The notes under the pieces were generated by a model that was not told where the DNA came from, did not search any database, and saw only the letters and a list, made by a program, of their open reading frames with translations. DNA of 16,098 nucleotides, from NCBI GenBank assembly GCA_022545625.1, contig JACZQS010000012.1, forward strand, positions 1-16,098, written 5' to 3'. How positions within the stretch are numbered: the stretch's first letter is position 1; each line of letters opens with the position of its first letter. Of this stretch, positions 7,050 through 14,915 are shown piece after piece. A program made the position numbers and the translations under genes. Source of the DNA: Pseudomonadota bacterium (GTDB lineage Bacteria; Pseudomonadota; Gammaproteobacteria; GCA-001735895).

Positions 7050-8552
7050 ATGAGTCGGCTTTTTAGGCTGATGGTAAGCGCTATGGACAATTCCAAACTG
7101 CTGCAAAACATTCAAGACAGTTTCATCGGGCGGGACACTGTCTATCCGCTGGCCGGCGGCGGTAGTAGCCCACGTCGATATCTGGACTCTGCCGCTACGA
7201 CCTTGATGATGCAACCCGCATTCAGGGTCGCGCAGGATTTCCTCGCCCATTACGCAAGCACTCACAGTGAATTGCATTACGCTGCGCGTGGCGCAGGTCA
7301 TGCCTATGAATGGGCACACGAGCGTGTGCTCGAATTTGTCGGTGCTCCAGGGGATGAATACTGCGCCTATTTTACCGGCTGTGGTGCAACCGCCGGGTTT
7401 AATCGCATAGCTGCCGAGTTTGCAGCCAAACGACCCGAGCGCAATGTCGTCATCGTTTCGGAAATGGAACATCATTCTAACGACTTGCCACACCGCAAAC
7501 ATTCGGCCGAGGTTGTGCATATTCCGCTGATGGGTGAGGCGCCGGCTTATGGTGGCCTCGATATCGATGTGGTAGGTGAAATAGTAGAAAAGTATGGTGA
7601 GCGGATCAATTATCTCGCCCTGACCGGTGCCAGTAACGTCACCGGGTCATTGACCCCAATTCACCAACTGGCACGGCTTGCCCACTCGGTCGGGGCCTAC
7701 CTGGTGATCGATGCTTCGCAAATGATCGCCCATGCGCCGGTAGTAATGAAAGACCCGGCACAGGGCGATGCCGATATCGATGTGCTGGTATTCTCGGGTC
7801 ATAAAATATACGCTCCAGGTTCACCCGGGGTGGTAATTGCGAAGCGCGAACTGCTGGCAGAAATGGCTCCCGCCGAGGTTGGTGGCGGCATGGTGGACGA
7901 TGTATACCTGGATAAATTTATTCCCTCGTTAATTCTGCCTGATCGCGAAGAGGCCGGTACTCCCAATATTGTCGGTGCCATCACTTTAGGCGCGGCCCTC
8001 GAAGTGCTGATCAGGATCGGCATGGACAATATTCGCCTTAAAGAAATAAAGTTGATCGACCTGGTCTGGAAAAAATTATCTGCCATCGAAGGCGTGAACC
8101 TGTACGGCCCGGCACCATCGGTTGTTCCCCGCACCGGCACTATCGCGTTTAACATCCAGGGATTCGACCATGGCCTGACGGCTGCCGCGTTGAATGATTA
8201 TTACAATATCGAGGTACGCAACGGCTGTTTCTGTGCCCACCCTTATGTGCGCGAGATATTAAAGCCCGAGCTGTGGGCTCTGGATATCGATCCCGATGCC
8301 CCAAACTCCGAAGCCGAGGTCGAAAGAAAACGCGGCATGACCAGGGCCAGCTTTGGTATCTATACCACCGAGGCCGATGTACTTGCGCTGGTCGAAGCGG
8401 TTGCCGACCTGGTTGCGCGCAAGGATGAAATTCTGGCTATTTACGAACCCGAAGGCTCAAACGGCTATCGTCATCGTGAGTTCGAACCCGATAACGCCGC
8501 GCTGTTTAACCCGGTAACATCTCTTGAACGGGCACTGGGTAATTACCCTTAA
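7050..8552 (+). CDS. PLP-dependent class V aminotransferase, cysteine desulfurase-like (SufS/CsdA-related), with C-terminal extension
   Basis: A fold-type I PLP enzyme of 500 residues, or 489 from the third in-frame ATG. Family marks are LDSAATT (45-51), EMEHHSND (138-145), D221 (VIDASQ), the Schiff-base lysine K252 in SGHKIYAPGSPG, EAGTPN (301-306), and the cysteine loop RNGCFCAHP (390-398). In that loop C395 aligns with the catalytic cysteine of SufS-type desulfurases and C393 is an extra neighbour. A cysteine desulfurase would release sulfur from L-cysteine as a persulfide. The protein is roughly 90 residues longer than SufS; most of the surplus is after the active cysteine (105 residues to the end). 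No suf or isc genes lie nearby, so it is unlikely to be the housekeeping enzyme. The start is uncertain between ATG 7050, 7071 and 7083; none has a strong SD. It is divergent from the MBL/cupin operon and ends 7 nt from the convergent phzF-like gene. Confidence 0.83.
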   Translation: MSRLFRLMVSAMDNSKLLQNIQDSFIGRDTVYPLAGGGSSPRRYLDSAATTLMMQPAFRVAQDFLAHYASTHSELHYAARGAGHAYEWAHERVLEFVGAPGDEYCAYFTGCGATAGFNRIAAEFAAKRPERNVVIVSEMEHHSNDLPHRKHSAEVVHIPLMGEAPAYGGLDIDVVGEIVEKYGERINYLALTGASNVTGSLTPIHQLARLAHSVGAYLVIDASQMIAHAPVVMKDPAQGDADIDVLVFSGHKIYAPGSPGVVIAKRELLAEMAPAEVGGGMVDDVYLDKFIPSLILPDREEAGTPNIVGAITLGAALEVLIRIGMDNIRLKEIKLIDLVWKKLSAIEGVNLYGPAPSVVPRTGTIAFNIQGFDHGLTAAALNDYYNIEVRNGCFCAHPYVREILKPELWALDIDPDAPNSEAEVERKRGMTRASFGIYTTEADVLALVEAVADLVARKDEILAIYEPEGSNGYRHREFEPDNAALFNPVTSLERALGNYP

Positions 8553-8559
8553 TCCCCGG

Positions 8560-9402
8560 TTAAAAAGTCACATGCCCATCGATCAGAATATGGGTATCAC
8601 CGCCAATATAAATTTTGCCGTTGGCACTATCGGTACGTACTGACACGCGGCCCTGGCGATTGATATTGGTACCCTGGGCAATAGTGACCGAAGGGTTCAG
8701 CCTGCCTTCAAATGCCAGCCATTGTGCAAGTGCCGCATTAAGTGACCCTGTGATCGGGTCCTCACTCATGCCGCTCGATGGCGCGAGCATACGCACCTCG
8801 TAATCGCACTCGTCACCGACTTTGTGAGCACCGATTAAGCCAATCGCTTTAAATTCAGGCCATCGCACTAGTGACGAATCGACTGACAACACCTGGTCAG
8901 CACTTTCCAGTTGAAGCACCGACCAGACCGGCCCATTATCAAGTAATGCTGTGTGCAAAATGGATTCAGATGAAATATTTAATGCCCCAGTAATCGCAAG
9001 CAAGATTTCTTCGGGTAAAGGCTCAATTTTTGTAGGGGGTGCAACGAATGCAAACTGCGAACCGCTTACATCGATGTCGACAATACCAATTCCACACTCC
9101 TGCCTGACCAGTCCTTTTTGCTTTGGGACACCCCCCACATGCAACCAGGCAGCGCAACTACCGAGGGTTGGGTGACCCGCAAATAACACCTCCCGGGCCG
9201 GTGAAAAAATTCGCAGCTTATAATCAGCGCTAGAATCGGAGGGTGGTAATAAAAACGTGGTTTCGGCGAGATTAGTCCAGGCAGCAAAGGTCTGGAACTG
9301 TGCATCCGACATGCCTTCAGCATCGACTATAACTGCCAGACCATTACCCTGGGTCGGGACAGGGCTAAATACATCGCACTGTATAAACCTGCGCTTTCTC
9401 AC
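8560..9402 (-). CDS. PhzF-family isomerase/epimerase-like protein
   Basis: A 280-residue protein with the two-lobed diaminopimelate-epimerase fold typical of the PhzF/YddE family. Diagnostic elements are the N-terminal R.F.QCDVF....GN..AV (about 5-24), E47 in NLAETTF (the catalytic glutamate of PhzF is at the equivalent place), GHPTLGS (76-82), and EDPITGSLNA (214-223) before the QG motif (243-244). PhzF itself isomerises a phenazine precursor, but most family members have unknown substrates, and no phenazine genes are present. The start is GTG 9402, preceded by ATAAGGGGAAAG, a good SD that overlaps the region just after the stop of the alcohol dehydrogenase (18-nt gap). It is therefore probably the last gene of an aldehyde dehydrogenase - alcohol dehydrogenase - phzF-like unit. 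Specific function unknown. Confidence 0.88.
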   Translation of the reverse strand: MRKRRFIQCDVFSPVPTQGNGLAVIVDAEGMSDAQFQTFAAWTNLAETTFLLPPSDSSADYKLRIFSPAREVLFAGHPTLGSCAAWLHVGGVPKQKGLVRQECGIGIVDIDVSGSQFAFVAPPTKIEPLPEEILLAITGALNISSESILHTALLDNGPVWSVLQLESADQVLSVDSSLVRWPEFKAIGLIGAHKVGDECDYEVRMLAPSSGMSEDPITGSLNAALAQWLAFEGRLNPSVTIAQGTNINRQGRVSVRTDSANGKIYIGGDTHILIDGHVTF

Positions 9403-9420
9403 GATAATCTTTCCCCTTAT

Positions 9421-10572
9421 CTACAAATTACCGTCGTAGGCATTCTGTACAATGCCGGTATAGGTTACTGTGTCATGTAATATCGGATTAGTTGCGGCCG
9501 ACGGGTCAAGCACCGCCATCTCACCGATTTCGGATAAGCGCGTATCTTCCGGAATAATCGCCGATAGCTGGTGATGGATGCCGATATCTTTACGCATCGA
9601 CAGTACCCAGTTCAGAAAAGCATCGAAATCTGCTTCGAGGTCAAGGTAGCGCGCGAGCCGTGCGATGCGGACATTTATTTCACTGCAATTCGCCTTTAAA
9701 ACGTAGGGCATCAGGATCGCATTGAGCATTCCGTGATGCGCATCGTAAATTGCCCCAAGTGGGTGCGCGAGCGCGTGCATTGCGCCCAGGCCGCGTTGGA
9801 AAGCTGTCGCACCCATCGTCGATGCGACCAGCATTTGTGTGCGCGCTTCAATATTGGCACCATCGGCCACCGCGGTTGGCAGGTGTTCCTTGATCAGACG
9901 GATACCCTCGATGGCGATACCCTCGGCCATCGGGTGATACAGCGGTGAACAATAGGCTTCGAGGTTATGCGACAACGCGTCCATCCCGGTAGCAGCGGTT
10001 AACCCGGCAGGCAATCCGACAGTCAGTTCGGGGTCGAGAATAACGCTGGCGGGTAACATTTTCGGATGAAAGATAATGGTTTTTTTGTGTTCGGCCTGAT
10101 TGACAATAACCGAGGCTCGCCCTACTTCCGACCCGGTTCCAGCCGTGGTCGGTACACCGATAATGGGTGGGATTTTATCCGGGTCGGCATTGCGCCAGTT
10201 ATCACCGATGTCTTCCAGATCCCACAGCGAACAACTCTGGTTGGCGGCAACCGCAATTGCCTTGCCGGCGTCAAGCCCGCTGCCACCACCGAAAGCGATG
10301 ACTCCATCATGGTTACCGGCGCGATAGGCAGCGATACCTTCGTCGACGTTGCTACCGGTGGGATTGGATTTAATCCCACTGAATACCGCGATCGATAATC
10401 CTGCCGCCTCACAATTAGCGACCAGGTCGGCCACCATCGGTAAGCCTGCAAGACCCGGGTCTGTCACCAATAGCGGCGCATTCAATTTCAGGTCTCGGCA
10501 GACATCGACAATCTCGCTAACGCGACCGGCGCCAGTGCGCATCGCGGTGGGGTAGTTCCAGTTTGCGTTCAT
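9421..10572 (-). CDS. Iron-containing (group III) alcohol dehydrogenase
   Basis: A 383-residue NAD(P)-dependent metal alcohol dehydrogenase. It shows the nucleotide-binding GGGSGLDAGKA (95-105), PTTAGTGSE (141-149), and the four metal ligands of the family: D198 and H202 in TGMDALSHNLEAY, H266 in AMHALAHPLGA, and H280 in DAHHG. Spacing is as in FucO. Members oxidise or reduce small alcohols, hydroxyacids or semialdehydes. DddB of DMSP degraders (3-hydroxypropionate to malonate semialdehyde) belongs to this superfamily, but nothing here proves that substrate. ATG 10572 is preceded by CAGGTTTAACAAC, so the SD lies in a 15-bp tandem repeat. It follows the aldehyde dehydrogenase by 34 nt, and the pair suggests an alcohol-aldehyde-acid oxidation route. 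Confidence 0.92.
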   Translation of the reverse strand: MNANWNYPTAMRTGAGRVSEIVDVCRDLKLNAPLLVTDPGLAGLPMVADLVANCEAAGLSIAVFSGIKSNPTGSNVDEGIAAYRAGNHDGVIAFGGGSGLDAGKAIAVAANQSCSLWDLEDIGDNWRNADPDKIPPIIGVPTTAGTGSEVGRASVIVNQAEHKKTIIFHPKMLPASVILDPELTVGLPAGLTAATGMDALSHNLEAYCSPLYHPMAEGIAIEGIRLIKEHLPTAVADGANIEARTQMLVASTMGATAFQRGLGAMHALAHPLGAIYDAHHGMLNAILMPYVLKANCSEINVRIARLARYLDLEADFDAFLNWVLSMRKDIGIHHQLSAIIPEDTRLSEIGEMAVLDPSAATNPILHDTVTYTGIVQNAYDGNL

Positions 10573-10615
10573 GTTGTTAAACCTGATGTTATTAAACCTG
10601 AATTTATTAAACTAG
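10571..10615. repeat. Three tandem copies of a 15-bp unit carrying the alcohol dehydrogenase ribosome-binding site
   Basis: Units ATGTTGTTAAACCTG (10571-10585), ATGTTATTAAACCTG (10586-10600) and AATTTATTAAACTAG (10601-10615) run head to tail across the whole gap. Copies 1 and 2 differ at one base; copy 3 differs from copy 2 at four. Read on the minus strand, the first two give CAGGTTTAA(C/T)AACAT, an SD-like CAGG ahead of the start codon. Copy 3 overlaps the aldehyde dehydrogenase stop. Confidence 0.8.
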
Positions 10616-11992
10616 CTTCAAGTGATACGACTTGGGCCGTGTCATCTGCTCAAATCCGACCGACGAGAGCGTACAGCCACGCCCTGATTTCTTGACCCCG
10701 GTCCAGGCCAGAGCGGGGTCGAGGTAATCGCAGCGATTCATGAACCAGGTACCGGTTTCGATTTGATTGCCGATTTCGATTGCCGCGTTTTCATCCTGGG
10801 TAAACACCGCCGCGGTGAGACCAAATTCGCTGTCGTTCATCAATTTAATGGCTTCCTCGTCACCACTGACCGGCATGATACCGATCACCGGGCCGAAGGT
10901 TTCTTCGGTCATGACACGCATCGAGTGATCGACGTCGATCAGTACCTGTGGCGCGAGATACGGGGTACCCGCCTGATCAGCGGAAAAGCTCTCCGCATCA
11001 ACCAATGCTTTAGCACCAGCGGCTATCGCTTCGTCGATTTGCCCACGTACAAAATCTGCCGCACTGGATTTAACCAGTGGGCCGAGATTGGTATCGGCAT
11101 CGTCGGGACGACCGAGATTATAACCACGGACAAGAGAGGCCACGCCATCGACAAATTCCTGATAGACCGCTTTATCGACATAAACCCTTTCGATACCACA
11201 ACAGGACTGTCCGGTGTTAAACATAGCACCGTCGGTAACGGTCTCAATCGCATGTTGCAGATTGGCATCTTCACGCACGTAGGCCGGGTCCTTGCCACCG
11301 AGTTCGAGACCGACGCCGATAAAGCGACCCACGGCAGCGCGCTCGACCATTTCGCCACCCGGTACCGAACCGGTAAATGCAACGAAGTTTATCTCCTTCG
11401 ACTGAATCACCGCCTCGGTATCGGCGTGGCTTAAATGTAGATACTGGAACACTGCCTCGGGTAAACCCGCTTCCGAAAAAGCCTGTTGCAGCCGTTCCGC
11501 GCACAGGGGTGTTTGCGCGGAGTGCTTGAGTACAACGGCATTACCGGCCAGTAGCGCCGGCATAATCGCGTTCACTGAAGTCAGATAGGGAAAGTTCCAT
11601 GGCGCCACGACAAATACGACTCCGAGCGGCTCGCGCCTGATAAATCGAGTGAATCCATCTTTTTCTTCCGGTTTCAAATCGGCCAGCGCGGAGTCGGCGA
11701 TTTCAATCATGTGGCGGGCGCGTTCTTCGAATCCGGCTATTTCACCGGGAGCCTGGGAAATTGGGCGACCCATTTGCCAGGTGAGCTCTTCGGCGATTTC
11801 AGCCTTGCGCGCGACAAACGCATCGACGGCCTTGCTACACAGGGCCTGACGCTCCGTAACCGGTATGTTTTTCCATTTTTTCTGCGCCTCTACCGCGGCA
11901 CCCAGGGTTTGCCTGATTTGCTCGGCGCTTGCGGTTTCTCGCTCGACAAAAACACTACCGTCGACCGGTGATATGCATTGGATTATTGCCAT
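10607..11992 (-). CDS. NAD(P)-dependent aldehyde dehydrogenase (semialdehyde dehydrogenase-like)
   Basis: A complete 461-residue ALDH that oxidises an aldehyde to the acid. It has the cofactor and oxyanion motif PWNFP (131-135), FTGS (206-209), the general base E230 in LELGGKDP, the nucleophile C264 in GQSCCG (with a second cysteine directly after), and EETFGP (363-368). The length and motif set resemble succinate-semialdehyde-type enzymes more than CoA-acylating methylmalonate-semialdehyde dehydrogenases, so it is not an obvious DddC. ATG 11992 follows AAGAG at about 8 nt. It is the first gene of the three-gene unit with the iron-type alcohol dehydrogenase and the PhzF-like protein, and is separated from pyk by 217 nt holding a REP-like palindrome pair. 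Substrate unknown. Confidence 0.92.
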   Translation of the reverse strand: MAIIQCISPVDGSVFVERETASAEQIRQTLGAAVEAQKKWKNIPVTERQALCSKAVDAFVARKAEIAEELTWQMGRPISQAPGEIAGFEERARHMIEIADSALADLKPEEKDGFTRFIRREPLGVVFVVAPWNFPYLTSVNAIMPALLAGNAVVLKHSAQTPLCAERLQQAFSEAGLPEAVFQYLHLSHADTEAVIQSKEINFVAFTGSVPGGEMVERAAVGRFIGVGLELGGKDPAYVREDANLQHAIETVTDGAMFNTGQSCCGIERVYVDKAVYQEFVDGVASLVRGYNLGRPDDADTNLGPLVKSSAADFVRGQIDEAIAAGAKALVDAESFSADQAGTPYLAPQVLIDVDHSMRVMTEETFGPVIGIMPVSGDEEAIKLMNDSEFGLTAAVFTQDENAAIEIGNQIETGTWFMNRCDYLDPALAWTGVKKSGRGCTLSSVGFEQMTRPKSYHLKLV

Positions 11993-12053
11993 GACTGTTG
12001 CTCTTGATAATTATTCAAAATGTTGGTTCGCCACTGTTGCGATTACGTTTTTA

Positions 12054-12092
12054 TCCCTTCTCCCCTTTGGGGAGAAGGTTAGGATGAGGGGT
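12054..12092. repeat. REP-like palindrome, unit A
   Basis: A perfect 10-bp stem CCTTCTCCCC (12056-12065) / GGGGAGAAGG (12069-12078) with a TTT loop, followed by TTAGGATGAGGGG. The opposite strand reads CCCCTCATCCTAACC before the hairpin, the common CCCTCACCCTAACCCTCTCCC-type REP form. No T-tract follows on the minus strand. Confidence 0.7.
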
Positions 12093-12134
12093 ATATGACG
12101 AAGTTACCTTAATACCTATTTTTCACTAACTTTT

Positions 12135-12169
12135 TTAACCCTCACCCTCTCCCAAAATTGGGAGAGGGG
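12135..12169. repeat. REP-like palindrome, unit B (inverted relative to unit A)
   Basis: AACCCTCA is followed by stem CCCTCTCCC (12145-12153) / GGGAGAGGG (12160-12168) with loop AAAATT, which can add two A-T pairs. It faces unit A in the opposite orientation, about 43 nt away, giving a BIME-like pair. It lies 41 nt past the pyk stop, so it may stabilise or shorten the gap-pgk-pyk transcript. Confidence 0.7.
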
Positions 12170-12209
12170 ACTAGGAATGACGGAGTTCTAAATGACTGCC
12201 ATTGGCACC

Positions 12210-13664
12210 CTAACCGACGAACTTCGCCATATTGCCCACCTCGACAATTTTCATCGCGTTGGTACCCCCATCGGTACCCATCAAATCACCCTTGGTGATG
12301 ATCACCAGGTCGCCGTCTTCCACCGCTTTTTGCTTTTTCATCAAGTCTATCGCTTCCTGGTTGGCTTCAGCATGATTGGTATGGATGGTGGGAAAATAAA
12401 TCGGAAATACACCCCGGTACAGATTGACCTTACGATTGGTGGACTCGTGACGTGACAGTGCATAAATCGGAATCCCGGAACTAATACGCGACATCCACAG
12501 AGCGGTGGACCCGGTTTCTGTGAGTGATGCAATTGCGCGCACACCCAGGTGATTTGCGGTATACATCGAAGCCATCGCGATGGCTTCGTCCACTCGATTA
12601 AAGATGGTGTTCAGTCGATGCGATGAACGGCTGGCACGGCTTTCCTTTTCCGCGTTGATACATATATCGGACATCGAGCGAATGGTCTCACTCGGGTATT
12701 TACCGGTAGCGGTTTCGGCTGAAAGCATCACCGCATCGGTACCATCGAGTACCGCATTGGCAACATCAAACACCTCGGCGCGAGTCGGAATAGGATTGTC
12801 GCGCATCGATTCCATCATTTGCGTCGCGGTGATGATCACGCAGTTCAGGCTTCGCGCCAGGTTAATAATTTTCTTTTGTACGGCGGGCAGGTTGGCATCG
12901 CCGATTTCGACGCCGAGATCACCACGGGCGACCATCACCGCGTCAGACGCTTTGATAATGGCTTCAAGATTTTCTAGCGCCTCCGCCCGTTCGATCTTGG
13001 CAATGATTCCACCCTCACCCCCGGCATCACGCAATAACTGCCGTGCCAGGTTGATATCGTCGGCATTGCGCGGAAATGAAACCGCAACAAAGTCTGCTTC
13101 TATGTCTGCCGCTGTCACGATATCAGCCTTGTCTTTTTCAGTCAGCGCCTCGGCGGTTAATCCGCCACCCTTGAGATTGATGCCCTTGTTATCTGATAGT
13201 TCGCCACCCACCAGCACGCTGCAATTAATTTTAGGGCCGTCCACGGATTTGACCTGCAGCACGATCCGGCCATCGTCGAGCACCAGTACATCTTTCGCCT
13301 TGACGTCATCGGGTAGATTTTTGTAGGTAATTCCTACCTGGTTTGCATCACCGTCGTTGACTCCACAGTCAGCGTTTAGACAAAAATCGGCACCATTTGT
13401 GAGATTTATGGCGCCATCCCGGAATCGCTCTGTACGAATTTTGGGACCCTGCAGATCCGCCAATATGCCTAGATGGCGGTGATTTTTCTTACCGATGGCC
13501 CGCACTCTTTCGGCACGAATTTTATGCTCCTGCGGGCTACCGTGGGAGAAGTTGAGTCGTAGCACATCGACGCCAGCCTTGATGATCGAATCGAGCGCGG
13601 CATCTGATTCGGTTGCCGGGCCCAATGTAGCGACAATCTTGGTTCTGCGCATTACTGCTATCAT
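12210..13664 (-). CDS. pyk: Pyruvate kinase
   Basis: Converts phosphoenolpyruvate and ADP to pyruvate and ATP, the last step of glycolysis. It has 484 residues, similar to E. coli PykA (480). Motifs are RRTKIVATLGPA (6-17), LRLNFSHG (35-42), the catalytic segment IIAKIERAEA with K223 and E225, MVARGDLGVE (244-253) supplying the metal ligand D249, and TATQMMESM (279-287). A C-terminal allosteric domain is complete. The start is ATG 13664, whose ATGA overlaps the pgk stop and which has GAGG 9 nt upstream. The internal methionine at residue 5 has no SD, so the longer form is preferred. It is the third gene of gapA-pgk-pyk. No fba follows; instead a REP-like pair and an unrelated aldehyde dehydrogenase unit occupy the downstream side. 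Confidence 0.96.
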   Translation of the reverse strand: MIAVMRRTKIVATLGPATESDAALDSIIKAGVDVLRLNFSHGSPQEHKIRAERVRAIGKKNHRHLGILADLQGPKIRTERFRDGAINLTNGADFCLNADCGVNDGDANQVGITYKNLPDDVKAKDVLVLDDGRIVLQVKSVDGPKINCSVLVGGELSDNKGINLKGGGLTAEALTEKDKADIVTAADIEADFVAVSFPRNADDINLARQLLRDAGGEGGIIAKIERAEALENLEAIIKASDAVMVARGDLGVEIGDANLPAVQKKIINLARSLNCVIITATQMMESMRDNPIPTRAEVFDVANAVLDGTDAVMLSAETATGKYPSETIRSMSDICINAEKESRASRSSHRLNTIFNRVDEAIAMASMYTANHLGVRAIASLTETGSTALWMSRISSGIPIYALSRHESTNRKVNLYRGVFPIYFPTIHTNHAEANQEAIDLMKKQKAVEDGDLVIITKGDLMGTDGGTNAMKIVEVGNMAKFVG

Positions 13665-14842
13665 GTTGTGTTCCTCGCTTCCAGCATCGTCACGGCGGGT
13701 AATTGTTTGCCTTCGAGGAATTCCAGGAACGCGCCACCACCGGTCGATATATATGATATCTGGCCCGAAATACCGTACTTGTCGACAGCCGCCAGTGTGT
13801 CGCCACCTCCGGCGATAGAAAACGCATTCGACGATGCAATTGCCTGCGCCAGGATCCTGGTACCTTCACCAAACTGATCGAATTCGAACACACCCACCGG
13901 TCCATTCCAGACGATGGTCGCCGCGCTTTGCATCATTTTGGCATATCGGGCAACAGTTTGCGGGCCAATATCAAATATCATATCGTCATCGGCTACCGCA
14001 TCGACTGCTTTCACAACAGCCTGCGTTTCGGACGAAAATTCCTTACCGCAAACCACATCGACCGGTATCGGTATCTCTTTACCCGCCGACCCGGCAACCT
14101 CGATTAAGCGCCTGGCTTGAGGAATTAAATCTTCTTCCACCAGTGACTTGCCGACATTATACCCGCTAGCGGCGATAAAGGTGTTTGCGATTCCGCCACC
14201 GGGTATCAACAGGTCGACAGTCTGCAATAGCGTATCGAGCACTGTTAACTTGGATGATACCTTGGAGCCCCCGACGATCGCGACAACCGGTCTTTGTGGA
14301 TTATCAAGCGCTTGCTCCAGTGCTTCGAGTTCGGCGATCAGCAATGGGCCTGCGCATGCCACCGGGGCAAACAGTCCAACACCATGGGTAGATGCCTGGG
14401 CGCGATGGGCGGTACCGAAAGCATCCATCACGTAGATATCGCAAAGCCCGGCATATTGCCTGGATAACGCCTCATCATCGGCTTTCTCACCCGGGTTGAA
14501 TCGTACATTTTCAAGCAATACAACCTCGCCGTCGGAGACCAGGGGCGGTTCCTGCAGGTAATTTGAAATCAACCGGACATTTTTACCAAGGGCTGCTGAA
14601 AGGTAATCAGCCACGGGCTTAAGTGAGTATTGATCTTCAGCGACCCCCTCGGTCGGTCGACCCAGGTGCGACATTATCATCAATCGTACACCGGATTCGA
14701 TACAGCGTCGGATGGTCGGCATCGATGCCCTGATGCGCTGGTCGCTGCTAACTTCGCCGTTTTGCACCGGCACATTCAAGTCCTGTCGAATCAGGACGCG
14801 TTTTCCGGCAAGATCGAGATCGGCCATACTGATCACAGGCAT
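13661..14842 (-). CDS. pgk: Phosphoglycerate kinase
   Basis: Transfers phosphate between 1,3-bisphosphoglycerate and ADP; cytosolic monomer. The 393-residue length is normal. Signature motifs are RQDLNVP (19-25), SHLGRPTEG (58-66), ENVRFNPGE (111-119), GGSKVSSK (191-198), NGPVGVFE (313-320), GGGDTLAAV (345-353), and the C-terminal STGGGAFLEFLEG (367-379). ATG 14842 has a good GAGG 9 nt upstream (in CTGAGGAACTATCG). It sits 128 nt after gapA; that spacer holds a strong hairpin and a possible leader ORF whose TGA overlaps this SD. Its own TGA overlaps the pyk ATG, so pgk and pyk are translationally coupled. Confidence 0.97.
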   Translation of the reverse strand: MPVISMADLDLAGKRVLIRQDLNVPVQNGEVSSDQRIRASMPTIRRCIESGVRLMIMSHLGRPTEGVAEDQYSLKPVADYLSAALGKNVRLISNYLQEPPLVSDGEVVLLENVRFNPGEKADDEALSRQYAGLCDIYVMDAFGTAHRAQASTHGVGLFAPVACAGPLLIAELEALEQALDNPQRPVVAIVGGSKVSSKLTVLDTLLQTVDLLIPGGGIANTFIAASGYNVGKSLVEEDLIPQARRLIEVAGSAGKEIPIPVDVVCGKEFSSETQAVVKAVDAVADDDMIFDIGPQTVARYAKMMQSAATIVWNGPVGVFEFDQFGEGTRILAQAIASSNAFSIAGGGDTLAAVDKYGISGQISYISTGGGAFLEFLEGKQLPAVTMLEARNTT

Positions 14843-14852
14843 CGATAGTTCC

Positions 14853-14915
14853 TCAGTGGATATCCAGGGCCTGGGGTTCGCTGAAACGAAACAAGGTTGC
14901 GATAGCGGAAATCAT
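14853..14915 (-). CDS. Possible 20-residue leader ORF between gapA and pgk
   Basis: On the minus strand ATG at 14915 is directly preceded by AGGGGGAGG and opens a 20-codon frame ending in TGA at 14855-14853. That TGA overlaps the SD of pgk, 10 nt before its ATG. The peptide would be mildly hydrophobic at its N-terminus (MISAIATLF) and has no family match that I know. Its start lies in the loop of a hairpin, so structure could control it. Spacing from the nearest SD core to ATG is short (about 3-4 nt at best), so translation is uncertain. Confidence 0.3.
   Translation of the reverse strand: MISAIATLFRFSEPQALDIH

Noticed and set aside
8537..8548. Perfect palindrome GGGTAATTACCC at the end of the class V aminotransferase
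   Set aside because: It lies in coding sequence and is only 12 bp; a bidirectional terminator role between the convergent genes is possible but unsupported, as no suitable hairpin with a T-tract is seen.
9421..10572. Naming the iron-type alcohol dehydrogenase dddB
   Set aside because: The superfamily is broad; metal ligands and the NAD motif alone do not show 3-hydroxypropionate specificity, and it is not in the same operon as the cupin.
10763..11434. Plus-strand frame of 223 codons inside the aldehyde dehydrogenase
   Set aside because: Its composition is rich in His, Thr and Asp without domain features, and it is opposite the catalytic region of a clear ALDH.
12580..13326. Plus-strand frame of 248 codons inside pyk
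   Set aside because: It is very rich in Ser, Ala and Arg, typical of an antisense shadow; pyruvate kinase on the other strand is certain.
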